A DNA stretch of 64,000 nt from Acetivibrio alkalicellulosi (GTDB lineage Bacteria; Bacillota; Clostridia; Acetivibrionales; Acetivibrionaceae): NCBI GenBank assembly GCA_008125075.1, contig VLTH01000001.1, positions 966,671 to 1,030,670 of the forward strand, given 5' to 3'. The translations under genes and the position numbers were made by a program. A model generated the notes under the pieces. That model had not been told where the DNA came from. It ran no database searches and worked only from the letters and a program-made list of their open reading frames with translations. The stretch's first letter is position 1, and each line of letters begins with the position of its first letter. This document shows positions 1 to 10,500 of the stretch, piece by piece.

Positions 1-369
1 GGATTACAATTGGTTTCTAATAAATAAACACGTTTTTTTGATCGCGTTATGAAAATAAACATATATAAAGACATTACTATTACAATTGTAATAATGACTG
101 AAAGAATTGTATTAACATTAAGCATTTTCAGTGAAATCATCAATATACAAGTACAAAGCATAATAAATAATTTATTAACTAACATTTAATTCCCCTTTCA
201 ACTATTTATTAACACAATTATACAACAGCTTAAAATACAATGAAATAGTTATGTATAAATTTTCTCTTTTTATCTTATTCCTAAGACCTCTTATAATCTT
301 TAGTGGAGTAGAGTCCCCACCTAAAGCTCTTAAGTTCACACTATTAAAAAAGTACTACAATAAAAAGTA
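1..369. other. gene-free window edge with a 16-bp palindrome
   Basis: I see no convincing gene here. The stretch is very AT-rich. A perfect 16-bp palindrome (TATTACAATTGTAATA) lies at 78-93 and could be a protein-binding site. Bases 302-326 (GTGGAGTAGAGTCCCCACCT plus flank) resemble the hairpin at 39026-39055 and look like a stray member of that repeat family. The next gene ends at 370, so this is also its 3' flank. Confidence 0.5.
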
Positions 370-1008
370 TTATTCTGAAGGAATCAATATTCTATATGAA
401 TATACCTTTCCATGTTTTTTTAGTTCTATTGGCTCTCTATCTTTATATAATGGATCAAAAATTAAAAAATCTTCATTGTTTGAGCCCACAATTAAAACCC
501 AATGAAAGATGCCGGTAGTATTGAATTTAACCTCAACTATTGGTAATAAACCTTGCTTTAAATAATTTTCAATAGTTCTTCTACTAAAAGCCCTTTTGTA
601 TGTATAATCAATTTCAGGTATTACTTCATTTATTTTATACCAGATAACTTCACCATTACCTGTATAGACATCATTTAAACTAAATTCTTTATTAAGTTGT
701 TTAGGATCTGTTTCATAGCCTAGCTTATTCATCGAAGAAGCTAAAGCACTAATTAGGCAACCACTACTACCTAAAATATATTGAGTATTTCCTATTCTGT
801 CCTTTGACCATTCAGGGTCAATTTGGAGAAAATAACTAACCTCTATAGGTTCAATAGCTTTAGATGGTACAAGTTTAATGCCATTAAATTTAATCCATAA
901 TGCCCTTGAATAATATGTACCAATTGACCCAAATACTATAGCAATTATTATCAACAAAACTGCAAAAAAGATTTTCTTTTTTCTAGTTAAAACATTTATA
1001 GCCCTCAT
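370..1008 (-). CDS. membrane-anchored C39-like (papain-fold) peptidase
   Basis: The product has 212 residues. Residues 13-30 form one N-terminal membrane segment after a basic stretch (TRKKK), so the rest should lie outside the membrane. The body fits the peptidase C39-like family: the likely nucleophile is C84 in GSSGCLISALAS, the likely base is H169 in FHWVLIVG, and D185 lies in FDPL. The family covers bacteriocin-leader and other cysteine peptidases, but there is no ABC transporter or bacteriocin precursor nearby, so the substrate is unknown. The ATG follows an AAAAGGGG ribosome site. It lies downstream of xylanase 1 on the same strand but is separated from it by a hairpin, so it is probably transcribed on its own. 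Confidence 0.75.
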   Translation of the reverse strand: MRAINVLTRKKKIFFAVLLIIIAIVFGSIGTYYSRALWIKFNGIKLVPSKAIEPIEVSYFLQIDPEWSKDRIGNTQYILGSSGCLISALASSMNKLGYETDPKQLNKEFSLNDVYTGNGEVIWYKINEVIPEIDYTYKRAFSRRTIENYLKQGLLPIVEVKFNTTGIFHWVLIVGSNNEDFLIFDPLYKDREPIELKKHGKVYSYRILIPSE

Positions 1009-1180
1009 CCCCTTTTAAGTTTATATTTACAATATTACAGTAGCATAATTGATAAACAAGGTCAATAATGGCTTTATATAAATTTTTCCTTATCATTTTT
1101 ATATGATAAAACATTAATTGTTTTAATAAGTACCATAAAAAAATGTTAATAATAAAAATAAAACTTTTTTCCCTATTACA

Positions 1181-1211
1181 AAAGTGAGGGGCATTAAACA
1201 CCCCTCACTTT
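1181..1211 (-). terminator. hairpin terminator after xylanase 1
   Basis: A perfect 11-bp inverted repeat (AAAGTGAGGGG / CCCCTCACTTT) around a 9-base loop starts 22 bases beyond the xylanase 1 stop codon. The U-run that follows on the minus strand is short (TTTTG), so termination strength is uncertain. Confidence 0.65.
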
Positions 1212-1232
1212 CCAATTAATTAAATAAATATA

Positions 1233-4200
1233 TTATAGTTCATCGAGTAATTTATATAATACTACTGCTGCTTGTGCTCTATTTGCAGTTGCTAGAGGTG
1301 CAAAGTCACCGTTTGGCATTCCACTAATGATTCCTGCCTTTTGCATTGCAGCCACAGCTTCTTTTGCATATCCAGCTATTTGGTCGCCGTCTGCAAAATC
1401 TATAGCTTGTGTCGTATTAGTTAAAGTAATACCTACCGCTTTTAGTGTATTGAAAGTCATTACAGCCATATCCTGACGGCTTATTTCATCATTTACTCCA
1501 AATGATCCATCAGTATTACCTTTAACAACACCTAACTCATAAGCAGTTATAATAGCCTGTTCGTACCATGCACCTGACTCTACATCAGTAAATGGATTTT
1601 CTCCTGTTCCTTCGGATACTAAATCAAATGTGTTAACAAGCATTTGTACAAATTCTGCTCTTGTTACATTCTTTAAAGGATCAAAGGAATCAGCAGATAC
1701 ACCTTTTACAATGTTACGGGCTGCTAAAGCTATTATGCTGTCTTTAGCCCAAGGAGTCTTATCCATATCAGCCAAACTAATTTTAGCTGGTATAGCAACA
1801 TAGTTACCAAAGTATTTAGTTTTAAACTGAATCATTCCATTATTGTAACGACCATTTTTAACTACTTCAAAGTTACCATTTTCATCTATGTAGTATAATA
1901 CAACCTGCCCTTTATTTAGTCCTGTTTCAATACTGTAATTAAAGGACACTTTTACCTTTTGATTTTGTTCAAGTTGGCTTAAATCTTTTCCATCAACAGA
2001 TAAATTAAAACTATAAACTGTGTTCGTTCCAACAATATTTTTAACATCTTCAGTTAAACTATCTGCATCTGCTATACTTACTTTTAATTCAATGTTAGCA
2101 TCTTCTTCAAAATCAGTAAACAAGGATACTGGCAATTCTATTTTAGCAATACCTATAATTACTTCAATTTCCTCAATACCAGATTCTGATATCATTTTCA
2201 CCAAATCAACACTAAGTTTTACTAAAACGTTCTTTTCATCTTCAATACCTGTAACTTCAATTGCTATTTTTCCATCTTTTTTATTATCTAGTGCTTCTTG
2301 GATGTATTCTTCACTAACATTTACAATGCCGTCTTCGTCAACAGTCAATTCAACTTTTGCTGGTTCATCACCTGGAACACCTGGAACTTCCTCTACAGGA
2401 GATTCTATTTCTACACTAGGTGTAGGTGTTGGTGTTGGTGTTGGATTAACTATAGTACCACCACCACCGCCACTTGGAGGTGAAGTTGGCACTGGTGTCG
2501 CTGGAGGCTCTGTTACTGGCGGCTCTGTTACTGGCGGCTCACCAACTTCTTTAACAAGTACAAGTGTACCAAGTCCTGAAACATTCTGCCAGGATTGTCC
2601 TGATGGATCATTCCAAATCATTACTGTATCACGTGTACCATTTCCATTTTCATCGTTATTAACTTGTAAATCAAATCCAAGAATAGTGCCAATCTCTGGA
2701 TTTATGTGGTCAAAATCTATAGCAGCTTCTACCACATAACCTACTCCTTCAATGATTCTTGTTGCTGTAGTAAAGTTACTAGCACTTGCATTTCCATTGT
2801 ATGACTGAACATTATTAAAGTTAACACGATATTGACCATCATCATCATCATATACACTTGTCTTTGCGTTGTTTTGATCTAAAAAGATCTCTATAGAGTC
2901 TTGCTGATATGTATCAGCACTTGCATCTGATAATAGTCTGTCATATACCATAGCATAAACATATAGTTTTTCGTCATCCCATAATAGGTGAAAATCTGCT
3001 GTAGAAGCTATACTTGCAGTTCCTTCAACTCTAACATCTGTTGTATATAATAATGCATCCTTCCATATTTCATCTTTCTCTCCATCAATTACAGGAGTAC
3101 CTTTTGTTACATATGCTATTTTATTAGCAGATGCAAATAATAATTCCCCATTACCTTTATTGTCTATATGCTGGGCATTACGAGGATCACTCCATGATAC
3201 AATAACACCATTTCCACCAAACTCAGAACCATCATCAATACCCATATCTGTAATTCTAACATCAAATTTTATTCTACTTCCTAATTCATAACTACCATCT
3301 AATTTTATTTTATTCTCCCAAATATAGCCTCCATCTACTTCAACAACATTTTGATCATTACGCATAACTGTAATTGGAGTAGTGTCACCTTCTACAAATA
3401 TTTCAATCATATCAGTATCAGTATTTGTTTCATCTGCAACTTCAACTCTCACATACAGGTAATCCTCATCCCAAAGTGTTCTGATTTCACCTTGCAATGA
3501 ACCAATACTATCAGTTATTAATGCTGGAAGAGTAAACCATAATACATCATTTTGGCCTAATACTGGTGTTCCCTGACCAGAGTTTCCATCTTGAATGAAT
3601 ATAGGAAGCCTTGATTCTTCAACATCTACTACTGCCTCATACATACCCCAGTACGCTGGTTTAGCTTGATGCTGTCTATCAAATGGGAATGGAGCATCTT
3701 GGCGAGTTAACCCTCCACGATTATGAAGCCATGTATGGTCATCGGCAATACCCCAAAGTGTTACATTACTAATCCAACCATTTGGATTTCCCTGTTCTTT
3801 ACCTTCTTCATTCAATCGAACTAATTCTTCAAACAATTCCTTATAACGATATCCCTGTCTTGCTAAGATAACTTCGGGAATTTCATCGTTAGGATAAACA
3901 GTATTATCAGTATAAACAGATACATCAAGTTCTGTAATCTGAATGTCAAAACCTGCTTCAGCAAATAACCTTATAGAGTCAGAAATTAATTGAATTGAAG
4001 GTCCTGCTATGTTAATGTGTGTTTGATGTCCTACACCATCAATAGGTGTATTCCTTTCATCTCTAAGATATGTAGCTAATTCAAAAAGTGCATCACGTTT
4101 TGCTGGATTGTGAGTATTGTAATCGTTTATATATAATCTTACATTATTACCAGGATGATGGAAATCAAGAGCAGCTCTTGTCTCTTTAAATGCTACCTCA

Positions 4201-6686
4201 ACAAAATCTTTGCCTGTAATACTGTTCCAATAAGTATCACGCATTCCATCTTCTCTATTTGCATCAATTACTTCATTAACTACGTCTATATCAGTTAAAA
4301 CGTCACCAAACTCTTCCATAGCTGCCCAAATATAATCCTTCAAACGTTCAAGAACTAATTCTTTATTTTCAGGTGTTGACTCCAGCCAATTACCATTCCC
4401 ATCTTGTAGCATCCAATCTGAACCTTGACTATGCCATACCAATGTATGGAACCTGAAATCCATTTTTTCATGTTCTTCTTTACCTTCATTATAAGCTCTC
4501 ACATAATCAGCAAGAACCTTACCATCAGCAAAATGATACTCACCTAAGCCTCTACTCATGTATGATGGCTTCATAGCATTTTCAGCAACTACAGAATTAT
4601 AATGAAGTTCAAACAATTCCCCTACAGGCATTGTTAAGTGAATATTTTCTACTGCCGCACCAATTTTAAAATAAGGAGCATAAATCTCTCTTAAGCTTCC
4701 AATATCTCTTTGAACAGGCAAAGGTCCCTGTAAAGTCCCTAAATGAGTCAGTGTAAAGTCATCAATATAAAACATTTTATCTTCTTCATAGCCAGAAGGT
4801 AATTCAACATAGACATTTAAAACCTCTGGCGTAAATGTAAGTTCAAAAGTTCCTTTTAATTCAACCCATTCATCAGCAGTTACATCTATATCTGGTGTTA
4901 CATTAGTCCAAGGGCCACTAGTTCCTGCTTCTACAGTAATACGAAGTGGAGTAATAGATTGCCCTTCCGCCATTTTAACCCATACAGATAATTCATACTC
5001 ATGTCCTCTATGCATTTTTCCCATAACATCCAATAATGGACCTTCATATTGGGTACGTGTAGTTGTCAACAAACTCCTTGAGCCTCCAGATGTCCTATTT
5101 GCAGCATCTGTAATTTCGACAGTAGTCCTATCAGCATCTCTCGGCACCCATTTTTCTGCATATGAGTCATCTTCTTCAAAGTCAGAAACAATACCTGATT
5201 GATCCCTCAAAGCTGCAATTCTAACATTATCAATATAAAATTCTACAGTTTCGTTATTTGCTTCAACATAAAATACAAGTTCATCCATATTTTCAGTGTA
5301 CGTATATGAACCATTAATTTCAACCCAATCAGTATTTAACACTTCTTCACTAGATATGTTATTCCATCTCGTGTCACCTTCTGAGGGGTTTTCTTCCATA
5401 GACATTGTGACTCTAATTGCCTCCTCTGGTTCTTCTGCAAGTTTAACATATAAAGAAATATCATATTGAGTGTCTTTTTCTAATAAATTAAGCACATTTA
5501 AGCTTGGTCCATTCCAATTATCAGTCCTATCTGATGCTTTTAGACTGTAGTCTCCATCATAGGCAGCTTCTGTAGTTGCAGAAATTGAACATCCTCTTGG
5601 ACTCCATCCTTGAGTTGTGCCATCCTCAAAATCATAAAACAAGATATCTTCATCATCTTTATCTTGCTCAGGTGCTGGAGCAGTCATTATAATTGTAATA
5701 TCATCAATGTAAAATGAATCAGTTTCTCCTGAGCTTTCAATGTACAATGTTATTTCATTTAAATCTTCTAGAAATGAATATGTACCACTTAAATACGTCC
5801 ACTCTGTATCAGATACTGTTGTCTGAGCTACAGTATCCCAACCTTGACCACTTGCACCATTACGCTGAATAGTTATTTTAACTGTCCTTTCCTCATCAGG
5901 TATATCAGCAAGCTTAACCCATCCACTTATCTCATATGCAGCACCTTTTTCAAGGATATCTAAAGCATTTAAGCTAGGTCCATTCCAATCTTCTGACCTA
6001 CCTGTTGTCAATAAACTACGTTCTCCAGAATAGAATTCTACATCTGTTGACGTTAATGTTACACTACCTCTTGGGCTCCAACCCTGTGCTCCATCTTCAA
6101 AATCATAATTTGCTATTACTACAGGTCCTTTTACAGGTGGTGGAGCTGTCATAGTGATTGTCACATCATCAATGTAAAATGAGTCTGTTTCCCCTGAACT
6201 TTCAACATATAATATCATTTCAGTTAAGTCTTGTTGAAAAGAATATGTACCGCTTAATAAAGCCCATCCTGTATCAGTTACTGTTGTTTGAGCCACAGTA
6301 TCCCAATCTTGGCCACCTTCACCATCCCGTTGAATAGTTATTCTTATAGTTCTCGAATCATCTGGCACATCAGTTAGTTTTACCCAACCATTTATTTCAT
6401 AAACTGCATCTTTTTCAAGAATACTTAAAGCATTTAAACTTGGCCCATGCCAATTATCTGTTCTACCAGTTGTCAATAAACTACGTTCTCCAGAATATGA
6501 TTCTAAATCTGATGATGTTAATGTTACACTGCCTCTTGTCACCCATCCCTGAGTTCCATCTTCAAAATCATATTCTGCTATTACCACTGGTGTAAATCCT
6601 TCTTCTCCATATACTACTAAACTAGTAGAAAATAATGAAGTACATAGAAAAACTACTGCTACTAAAAAACACATTTTTTTAAACAT
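1233..6686 (-). CDS. SLH-anchored multidomain GH10 endo-1,4-beta-xylanase (paralogue 1)
   Basis: This 1817-residue secreted enzyme should cut the beta-1,4-xylan backbone at the cell surface. Domains in order: signal peptide (about 1-27); four CBM22/CBM_4_9-like modules (about 35-180, 188-335, 347-495, 500-650), the first two close copies; GH10 catalytic domain (about 655-1020) with acid/base E805 in DVVNEVID and nucleophile E919 in ITELDVS; two CBM9-like modules (about 1028-1190, 1198-1380); Pro/Thr/Gly linker (1385-1425); a beta-rich pre-SLH region (about 1440-1635); three SLH repeats (about 1640-1817) that bind the cell wall polymer. The 114-residue spacing of the two Glu is normal for GH10. 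The layout matches XynX-type xylanases of Clostridium and Thermoanaerobacterium. The ATG follows GGGGAGGGTT. The GH10-to-SLH half is very close to paralogue 2. Confidence 0.95.
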   Translation of the reverse strand: MFKKMCFLVAVVFLCTSLFSTSLVVYGEEGFTPVVIAEYDFEDGTQGWVTRGSVTLTSSDLESYSGERSLLTTGRTDNWHGPSLNALSILEKDAVYEINGWVKLTDVPDDSRTIRITIQRDGEGGQDWDTVAQTTVTDTGWALLSGTYSFQQDLTEMILYVESSGETDSFYIDDVTITMTAPPPVKGPVVIANYDFEDGAQGWSPRGSVTLTSTDVEFYSGERSLLTTGRSEDWNGPSLNALDILEKGAAYEISGWVKLADIPDEERTVKITIQRNGASGQGWDTVAQTTVSDTEWTYLSGTYSFLEDLNEITLYIESSGETDSFYIDDITIIMTAPAPEQDKDDEDILFYDFEDGTTQGWSPRGCSISATTEAAYDGDYSLKASDRTDNWNGPSLNVLNLLEKDTQYDISLYVKLAEEPEEAIRVTMSMEENPSEGDTRWNNISSEEVLNTDWVEINGSYTYTENMDELVFYVEANNETVEFYIDNVRIAALRDQSGIVSDFEEDDSYAEKWVPRDADRTTVEITDAANRTSGGSRSLLTTTRTQYEGPLLDVMGKMHRGHEYELSVWVKMAEGQSITPLRITVEAGTSGPWTNVTPDIDVTADEWVELKGTFELTFTPEVLNVYVELPSGYEEDKMFYIDDFTLTHLGTLQGPLPVQRDIGSLREIYAPYFKIGAAVENIHLTMPVGELFELHYNSVVAENAMKPSYMSRGLGEYHFADGKVLADYVRAYNEGKEEHEKMDFRFHTLVWHSQGSDWMLQDGNGNWLESTPENKELVLERLKDYIWAAMEEFGDVLTDIDVVNEVIDANREDGMRDTYWNSITGKDFVEVAFKETRAALDFHHPGNNVRLYINDYNTHNPAKRDALFELATYLRDERNTPIDGVGHQTHINIAGPSIQLISDSIRLFAEAGFDIQITELDVSVYTDNTVYPNDEIPEVILARQGYRYKELFEELVRLNEEGKEQGNPNGWISNVTLWGIADDHTWLHNRGGLTRQDAPFPFDRQHQAKPAYWGMYEAVVDVEESRLPIFIQDGNSGQGTPVLGQNDVLWFTLPALITDSIGSLQGEIRTLWDEDYLYVRVEVADETNTDTDMIEIFVEGDTTPITVMRNDQNVVEVDGGYIWENKIKLDGSYELGSRIKFDVRITDMGIDDGSEFGGNGVIVSWSDPRNAQHIDNKGNGELLFASANKIAYVTKGTPVIDGEKDEIWKDALLYTTDVRVEGTASIASTADFHLLWDDEKLYVYAMVYDRLLSDASADTYQQDSIEIFLDQNNAKTSVYDDDDGQYRVNFNNVQSYNGNASASNFTTATRIIEGVGYVVEAAIDFDHINPEIGTILGFDLQVNNDENGNGTRDTVMIWNDPSGQSWQNVSGLGTLVLVKEVGEPPVTEPPVTEPPATPVPTSPPSGGGGGTIVNPTPTPTPTPSVEIESPVEEVPGVPGDEPAKVELTVDEDGIVNVSEEYIQEALDNKKDGKIAIEVTGIEDEKNVLVKLSVDLVKMISESGIEEIEVIIGIAKIELPVSLFTDFEEDANIELKVSIADADSLTEDVKNIVGTNTVYSFNLSVDGKDLSQLEQNQKVKVSFNYSIETGLNKGQVVLYYIDENGNFEVVKNGRYNNGMIQFKTKYFGNYVAIPAKISLADMDKTPWAKDSIIALAARNIVKGVSADSFDPLKNVTRAEFVQMLVNTFDLVSEGTGENPFTDVESGAWYEQAIITAYELGVVKGNTDGSFGVNDEISRQDMAVMTFNTLKAVGITLTNTTQAIDFADGDQIAGYAKEAVAAMQKAGIISGMPNGDFAPLATANRAQAAVVLYKLLDEL

Positions 6687-6923
6687 TCTACATAACCCTC
6701 CCCAAATTTTTTGAATCTAATCTAAAAAGTAAAGCTAATGCACACAATAACGTGCATTCAAATAAGTTTGTACTAACATAACTAAAATGAAAGTACATTA
6801 GTCTCGAAAAAGTTTCTACTAAATTAACTGTATTAAATTTTACATAATGAAAAAAACTTTTTGAGATTAAAAAATTTTAATAAAGTTATGGCTAATTAAA
6901 CTTTACATAATATACTTCTTTAT

Positions 6924-7062
6924 CTAATATGTATGAAGTAAAAATAATAGTAAAATTTTACAGCCACATAAATTATCTCCTCCTTTCATAAAAAAGGATA
7001 AAAAAGATTGTAAATACTAATATTATGCACTACACCTTACTATTTCTCAATTACTTACTCCC
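6924..7062 (-). promoter_or_regulatory. long leader of xylanase 1 with motifs shared with xylanase 2
   Basis: The gene-free stretch 6687-7573 holds a leader of about 460 bases between promoter and start codon. On the minus strand it contains GGGAGTA (7056-7062) and GTGTAGTG (7028-7035), 20 bases apart. The xylanase 2 leader has the same words 19 bases apart. A purine-rich GGAGGAGAT (6974-6982) follows, and a GTGCATT/AATGCAC inverted repeat lies at 6738-6760. The shared spacing suggests a conserved RNA or regulator site. No known riboswitch core is recognisable. Confidence 0.45.
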
Positions 7063-7155
7063 GTAAAATTTATCTATATTTTTAAATTATTTAATAATAC
7101 TAAAAATTAAGCAAACATGATGATAAAAAAAATAGTCAAATAAGATTATATAATA

Positions 7156-7184
7156 ATTTTAACATATGATATATATCATGTAAA
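7156..7184 (-). promoter_or_regulatory. xylanase 1 promoter
   Basis: On the minus strand, -35 TTTACA (7179-7184) and -10 TAAAAT (7156-7161) are separated by exactly 17 bases. The xylanase 2 promoter has the same two hexamers, the same spacing and the same upstream TTTAG. The spacer plus -35 edge is almost palindromic (ACATGATATATATCATATGT), which would suit a repressor sitting between the boxes. I see no other supported feature in 7185-7376 except a repeat-like stretch near 7270 (GTGAAAAGCGGAAATAAT). Confidence 0.7.
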
Positions 7185-7376
7185 CTAAAATTTGGCTAAA
7201 GCCTTATAAATCAACAGCTATAGAACCCTTTAATAGCTTTCATTATAGGCCTTATTTGATGACAAATAGGCTCCGTGAAAAGCGGAAATAATTTATATAT
7301 GAAAAGTTTATCTTATACTAAAAAGTGACCTGGGAACTTTATGTGGAGAATCTACTTCACTTGAAGATTATAAGAG

Positions 7377-7427
7377 AAAGGGCTGTTGAATAATGAATAA
7401 AAAACTCATTACACATCAGCCCTTTTT
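7377..7427. terminator. two-part hairpin, terminator-like
   Basis: An outer stem AAAGGGCTG / CAGCCCTTT and an inner stem TAATGA / TCATTA form a long hairpin followed on the plus strand by T5. It lies between the xylanase 2 stop and the xylanase 1 promoter. It may end xylanase 2 transcripts or be a small mobile palindrome. Confidence 0.45.
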
Positions 7428-7530
7428 ATGAATTAAGACTTAATTAAACTTTATTAAGCATCATTAATAAATAAATATTAGTTTTACATTCTCTCTTAGT
7501 TATATTCTTGTAAACAAATGAAAAACTTAA

Positions 7531-7560
7531 AAGCCAAGGGGGCTCGATACCCCCTCACTT
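7531..7560 (-). terminator. short GC hairpin after xylanase 2
   Basis: GGGGG CTCGATAC CCCC lies 14-35 bases past the xylanase 2 stop and probably ends its transcript. The CTCGATACCCC word also belongs to the interspersed palindrome family seen near 39 kb and at the right edge of the window. Confidence 0.45.
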
Positions 7561-7573
7561 TTATTTAAATATA

Positions 7574-10500
7574 TTAGAGTTCATCAAGTAATTTATATAA
7601 TATTACTGCAGCTTGTGCTCTATTTGCAGTTGCCACAGGTGCAAAGTCACCGTTTGGCATTCCACTAATTATTCCTGCTTGTTGCATTGCAGACACAGCA
7701 TCTTTTGCATATCCAGATATTACATCACCATCTGCAAAATCTATAGCTTGTGTAGTGTTAGTTAAAGTAATACCTACTGCTTTTAGTGTATTGAATGTCA
7801 TTACAGCCATATCCTGACGGCTTATTTCATCATTTACTCCAAAAGTTCCATCTGTTTTACCTCTAACAATACCTAACTCATAAGCAGTTATAATAGCTTT
7901 TTGATACCACGCACCTGATTCTACATCTGTGAATGGATTTTCTCCAGCTCCCTCAGATACCAAATCAAAGGTATTAACAAGCATTTGTACAAATTCTGCT
8001 CTTGTTACATTCTTTAAAGGAACAAAGGAATCTGCAGAAACACCTTTTACAATGTCACGGGCAGCTAAAGCTACTATACTGTCTTTAGCCCAAGGAGTCT
8101 TATCCATATCAGCCAAACTAATTTCAACTGGTAAAGCAACATAGTGACTAAAGTGTTTAGTTTTAAATTGAACCATTCCATTGTTGTAACGGCCATTTTT
8201 AACTACTTCAAATTCACCATTTTCATTAATGTAATATACCACTACCTGAGCTGAATTTAACCCTGTTTGAAGTGAGTAATCAAAGGATACCTTAACCTTT
8301 TGATTTTCTCCAAATTGGCTAACTCTTTGTCCACCAACAGATAAATTAAATCTGTAAACAGTGTTTGTTCCAACTTTTTTTGTAACCTCTTCAGGTAGGC
8401 TATCACTAGCTGCTTTACTTACATTCAATTCAATGTCAGCACCTTCTTCAAAATCAGTAAATAGGGTGACTGGCAATTCAACTTTAGCAATACCTGTATT
8501 TACTTCAATCTCCTTAACTTCAGCCTCAGATGCAGTTTTTACCAAGTCAACACTAAGTTTAACTGCAACATCCTTTTCATCTTCTACACCAGTTACTTCA
8601 ACTTTTATTCTTCCATCTATTTTATTTCCCAATGCTTCTTGTATGTCTTCTTCACTTACATTTGCTGTTGCTTTTCCTTCTTCATCAACAGTTACTTCAA
8701 CTTTAACTGCAACAGGTTCTGCTGGCTTAGGTGTTGGTGTTGATGTTGGCGTTGGTGTCGGTGTCGGTGTTGGTGTAGGTGTTGGTGTAGGTGTTGGTGT
8801 TGAGCCACCACCACTTGGTGCTCCTGGTGTTGATGTTGGTGTTGATGTTGGTGTAGGTGTTGGTGTAGGTGTTAATGGTGTAGGTGTTGGTTCTGGAGTT
8901 GGTATAACTGGCTCATCAACTTCCTCAACAAGTACAACTGTACCTATACCTGAAAGATTCTGCCATGATTGTCCTGATGGATCATTCCAAATCATTACAG
9001 TATCACGTGTACCATTTCCGTTTGCATCGTTATTAACTTGTAAATCAAATCCCAAAATAGTACCTATTACTGGAGTTATATGATCAAAATCTATAGCTGC
9101 CTCTACTACATAACCTACACCCTCAATAACTCTTGTTGCTGTAGTAAAATTACTATCACTTGCATTTCCGTTATAAGATTGAACATTATTGAAGTTCACA
9201 CGATATTGACCATCATCATCATCGTATAAATCTGTCTTTGCGTTGTTTTGATCTAAAAAGATTTCTACTGAGTCTTGTTGATATGAATCAGCACTTGCAT
9301 CTGATAATAAACTGTCGTATACAAAAGCGTAAATATATAGCTTATCATCATCCCATAAGAGACGAAAATCAGCTTTAGACGCTATACTTGCATTTCCTTG
9401 AACTGCAACCTCTGTAGTATATAATAATGTTTCGCTCCAAATATCATCTCTTTCTCCATTAATCTCAGGAGTTCCTTTTGGTGCATAGGCAATTCTATTG
9501 ATTTCAGATAAGACCAAGGTACCATTGCCAACATTGTCTAAGTGCTGTGCGTTACGTGGATCACTCCAAGATATAATTGAACTGTTTCCACCAAACTCAG
9601 AATCGCTATCAAAAATACCCATATCTGTTATTCTAACGTCAAATAGTATTTCACGACCTAAAGTGTTTTCACCAGTTAATTCAATTGCACTTTCCCAAAC
9701 ATAACCACCATCTACTTCATAAACATCATCATCACGATAAACTATAATAGGGTCTATACTTCCTTCTATAAATACTTCTATCATGTCTTTATCTTCATTA
9801 TCCTCATCTATTGTTTCGTCTTTTACTTCAACTCTAACATATAAATAGTCATCATCCCATAAAGTTCTGATATCTGCCTGCAGACTACCAATTTGATCAG
9901 TTCTTAAAGGTGCCATGGCAAACCATTTATAGTCGTCTGACCCAAGTACAGGTGTACCTTGTCCAGCCTTACCATCTTGCGTGAATATTGGAATCATAGA
10001 TTCGTCTACAGGTACAACAGCTTCATACATACCCCAATAAGCTGGTTTGGCTTGAAGTTGTCTATCAAATGGGAATGGAGCATCTTTACGGGTAATTCCG
10101 CCAAAATTATCAAGCCATGTGTGATTGTCAGCAATACCCCAAAGTGTCACATTACTGATCCAGCCATCTGGATTATCTTCAGTTCTTCCTTCTTCATTTA
10201 ATCTAACTAATTCTTCAAACAATTCTTTATAACGATATCCTTGTCTTGCTAAAATGTTAGAAGGAATAACATCATCCGGATACACTGTATTGTCTGTATA
10301 AACAGATACATCTAGCTCTGTAATCTGTGTATCAAAACCTTCTAAAGCAAACAACCTTATAGAGTCAGAAATTAGCTGTAGTGATGGTCCAGCTATGTTG
10401 ATGTGAGTTTGATGTCCAATACCATCGATTGGCGCACCTTTTTCATCTCTAAGATACATAACTAAGTCATAAAGGGCATCTCGTTTTGCAGGAACATGAG

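Noticed and set aside
370-1008. Bacteriocin processing system around the C39-like peptidase
   Set aside because: There is no fused or adjacent ABC exporter and no double-glycine leader peptide gene nearby.
983-1201. 72-codon minus-strand frame upstream of the C39-like gene
   Set aside because: It has no ribosome site, overlaps the C39-like gene start and the xylanase terminator, and its composition matches AT-rich noncoding DNA.
6924-6989. 21-codon frame (MKGGDNLCGC...) or a four-codon frame in the xylanase 1 leader
   Set aside because: A GGAGGAGAT lies inside it, but neither frame is kept in the xylanase 2 leader, so a leader peptide is not supported.
6687-7149. Cyclic-di-GMP riboswitch in the xylanase leaders
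   Set aside because: The neighbouring HD-GYP gene made this attractive, but I could not find the conserved GEMM-I or type II core in either leader.
8720-8895. Possible CRISPR array
   Set aside because: The repeats are contiguous hexamers inside a coding linker without unique spacers, and no cas genes are present.
8361-9083. Long plus-strand frame with a Gly-Val repeat opposite xylanase 2 (and its partner at 2020-2739)
   Set aside because: These frames are antisense shadows of the Thr-Pro linker and SLH half; codons in the xylanase frame explain the pattern and no start signal is present.
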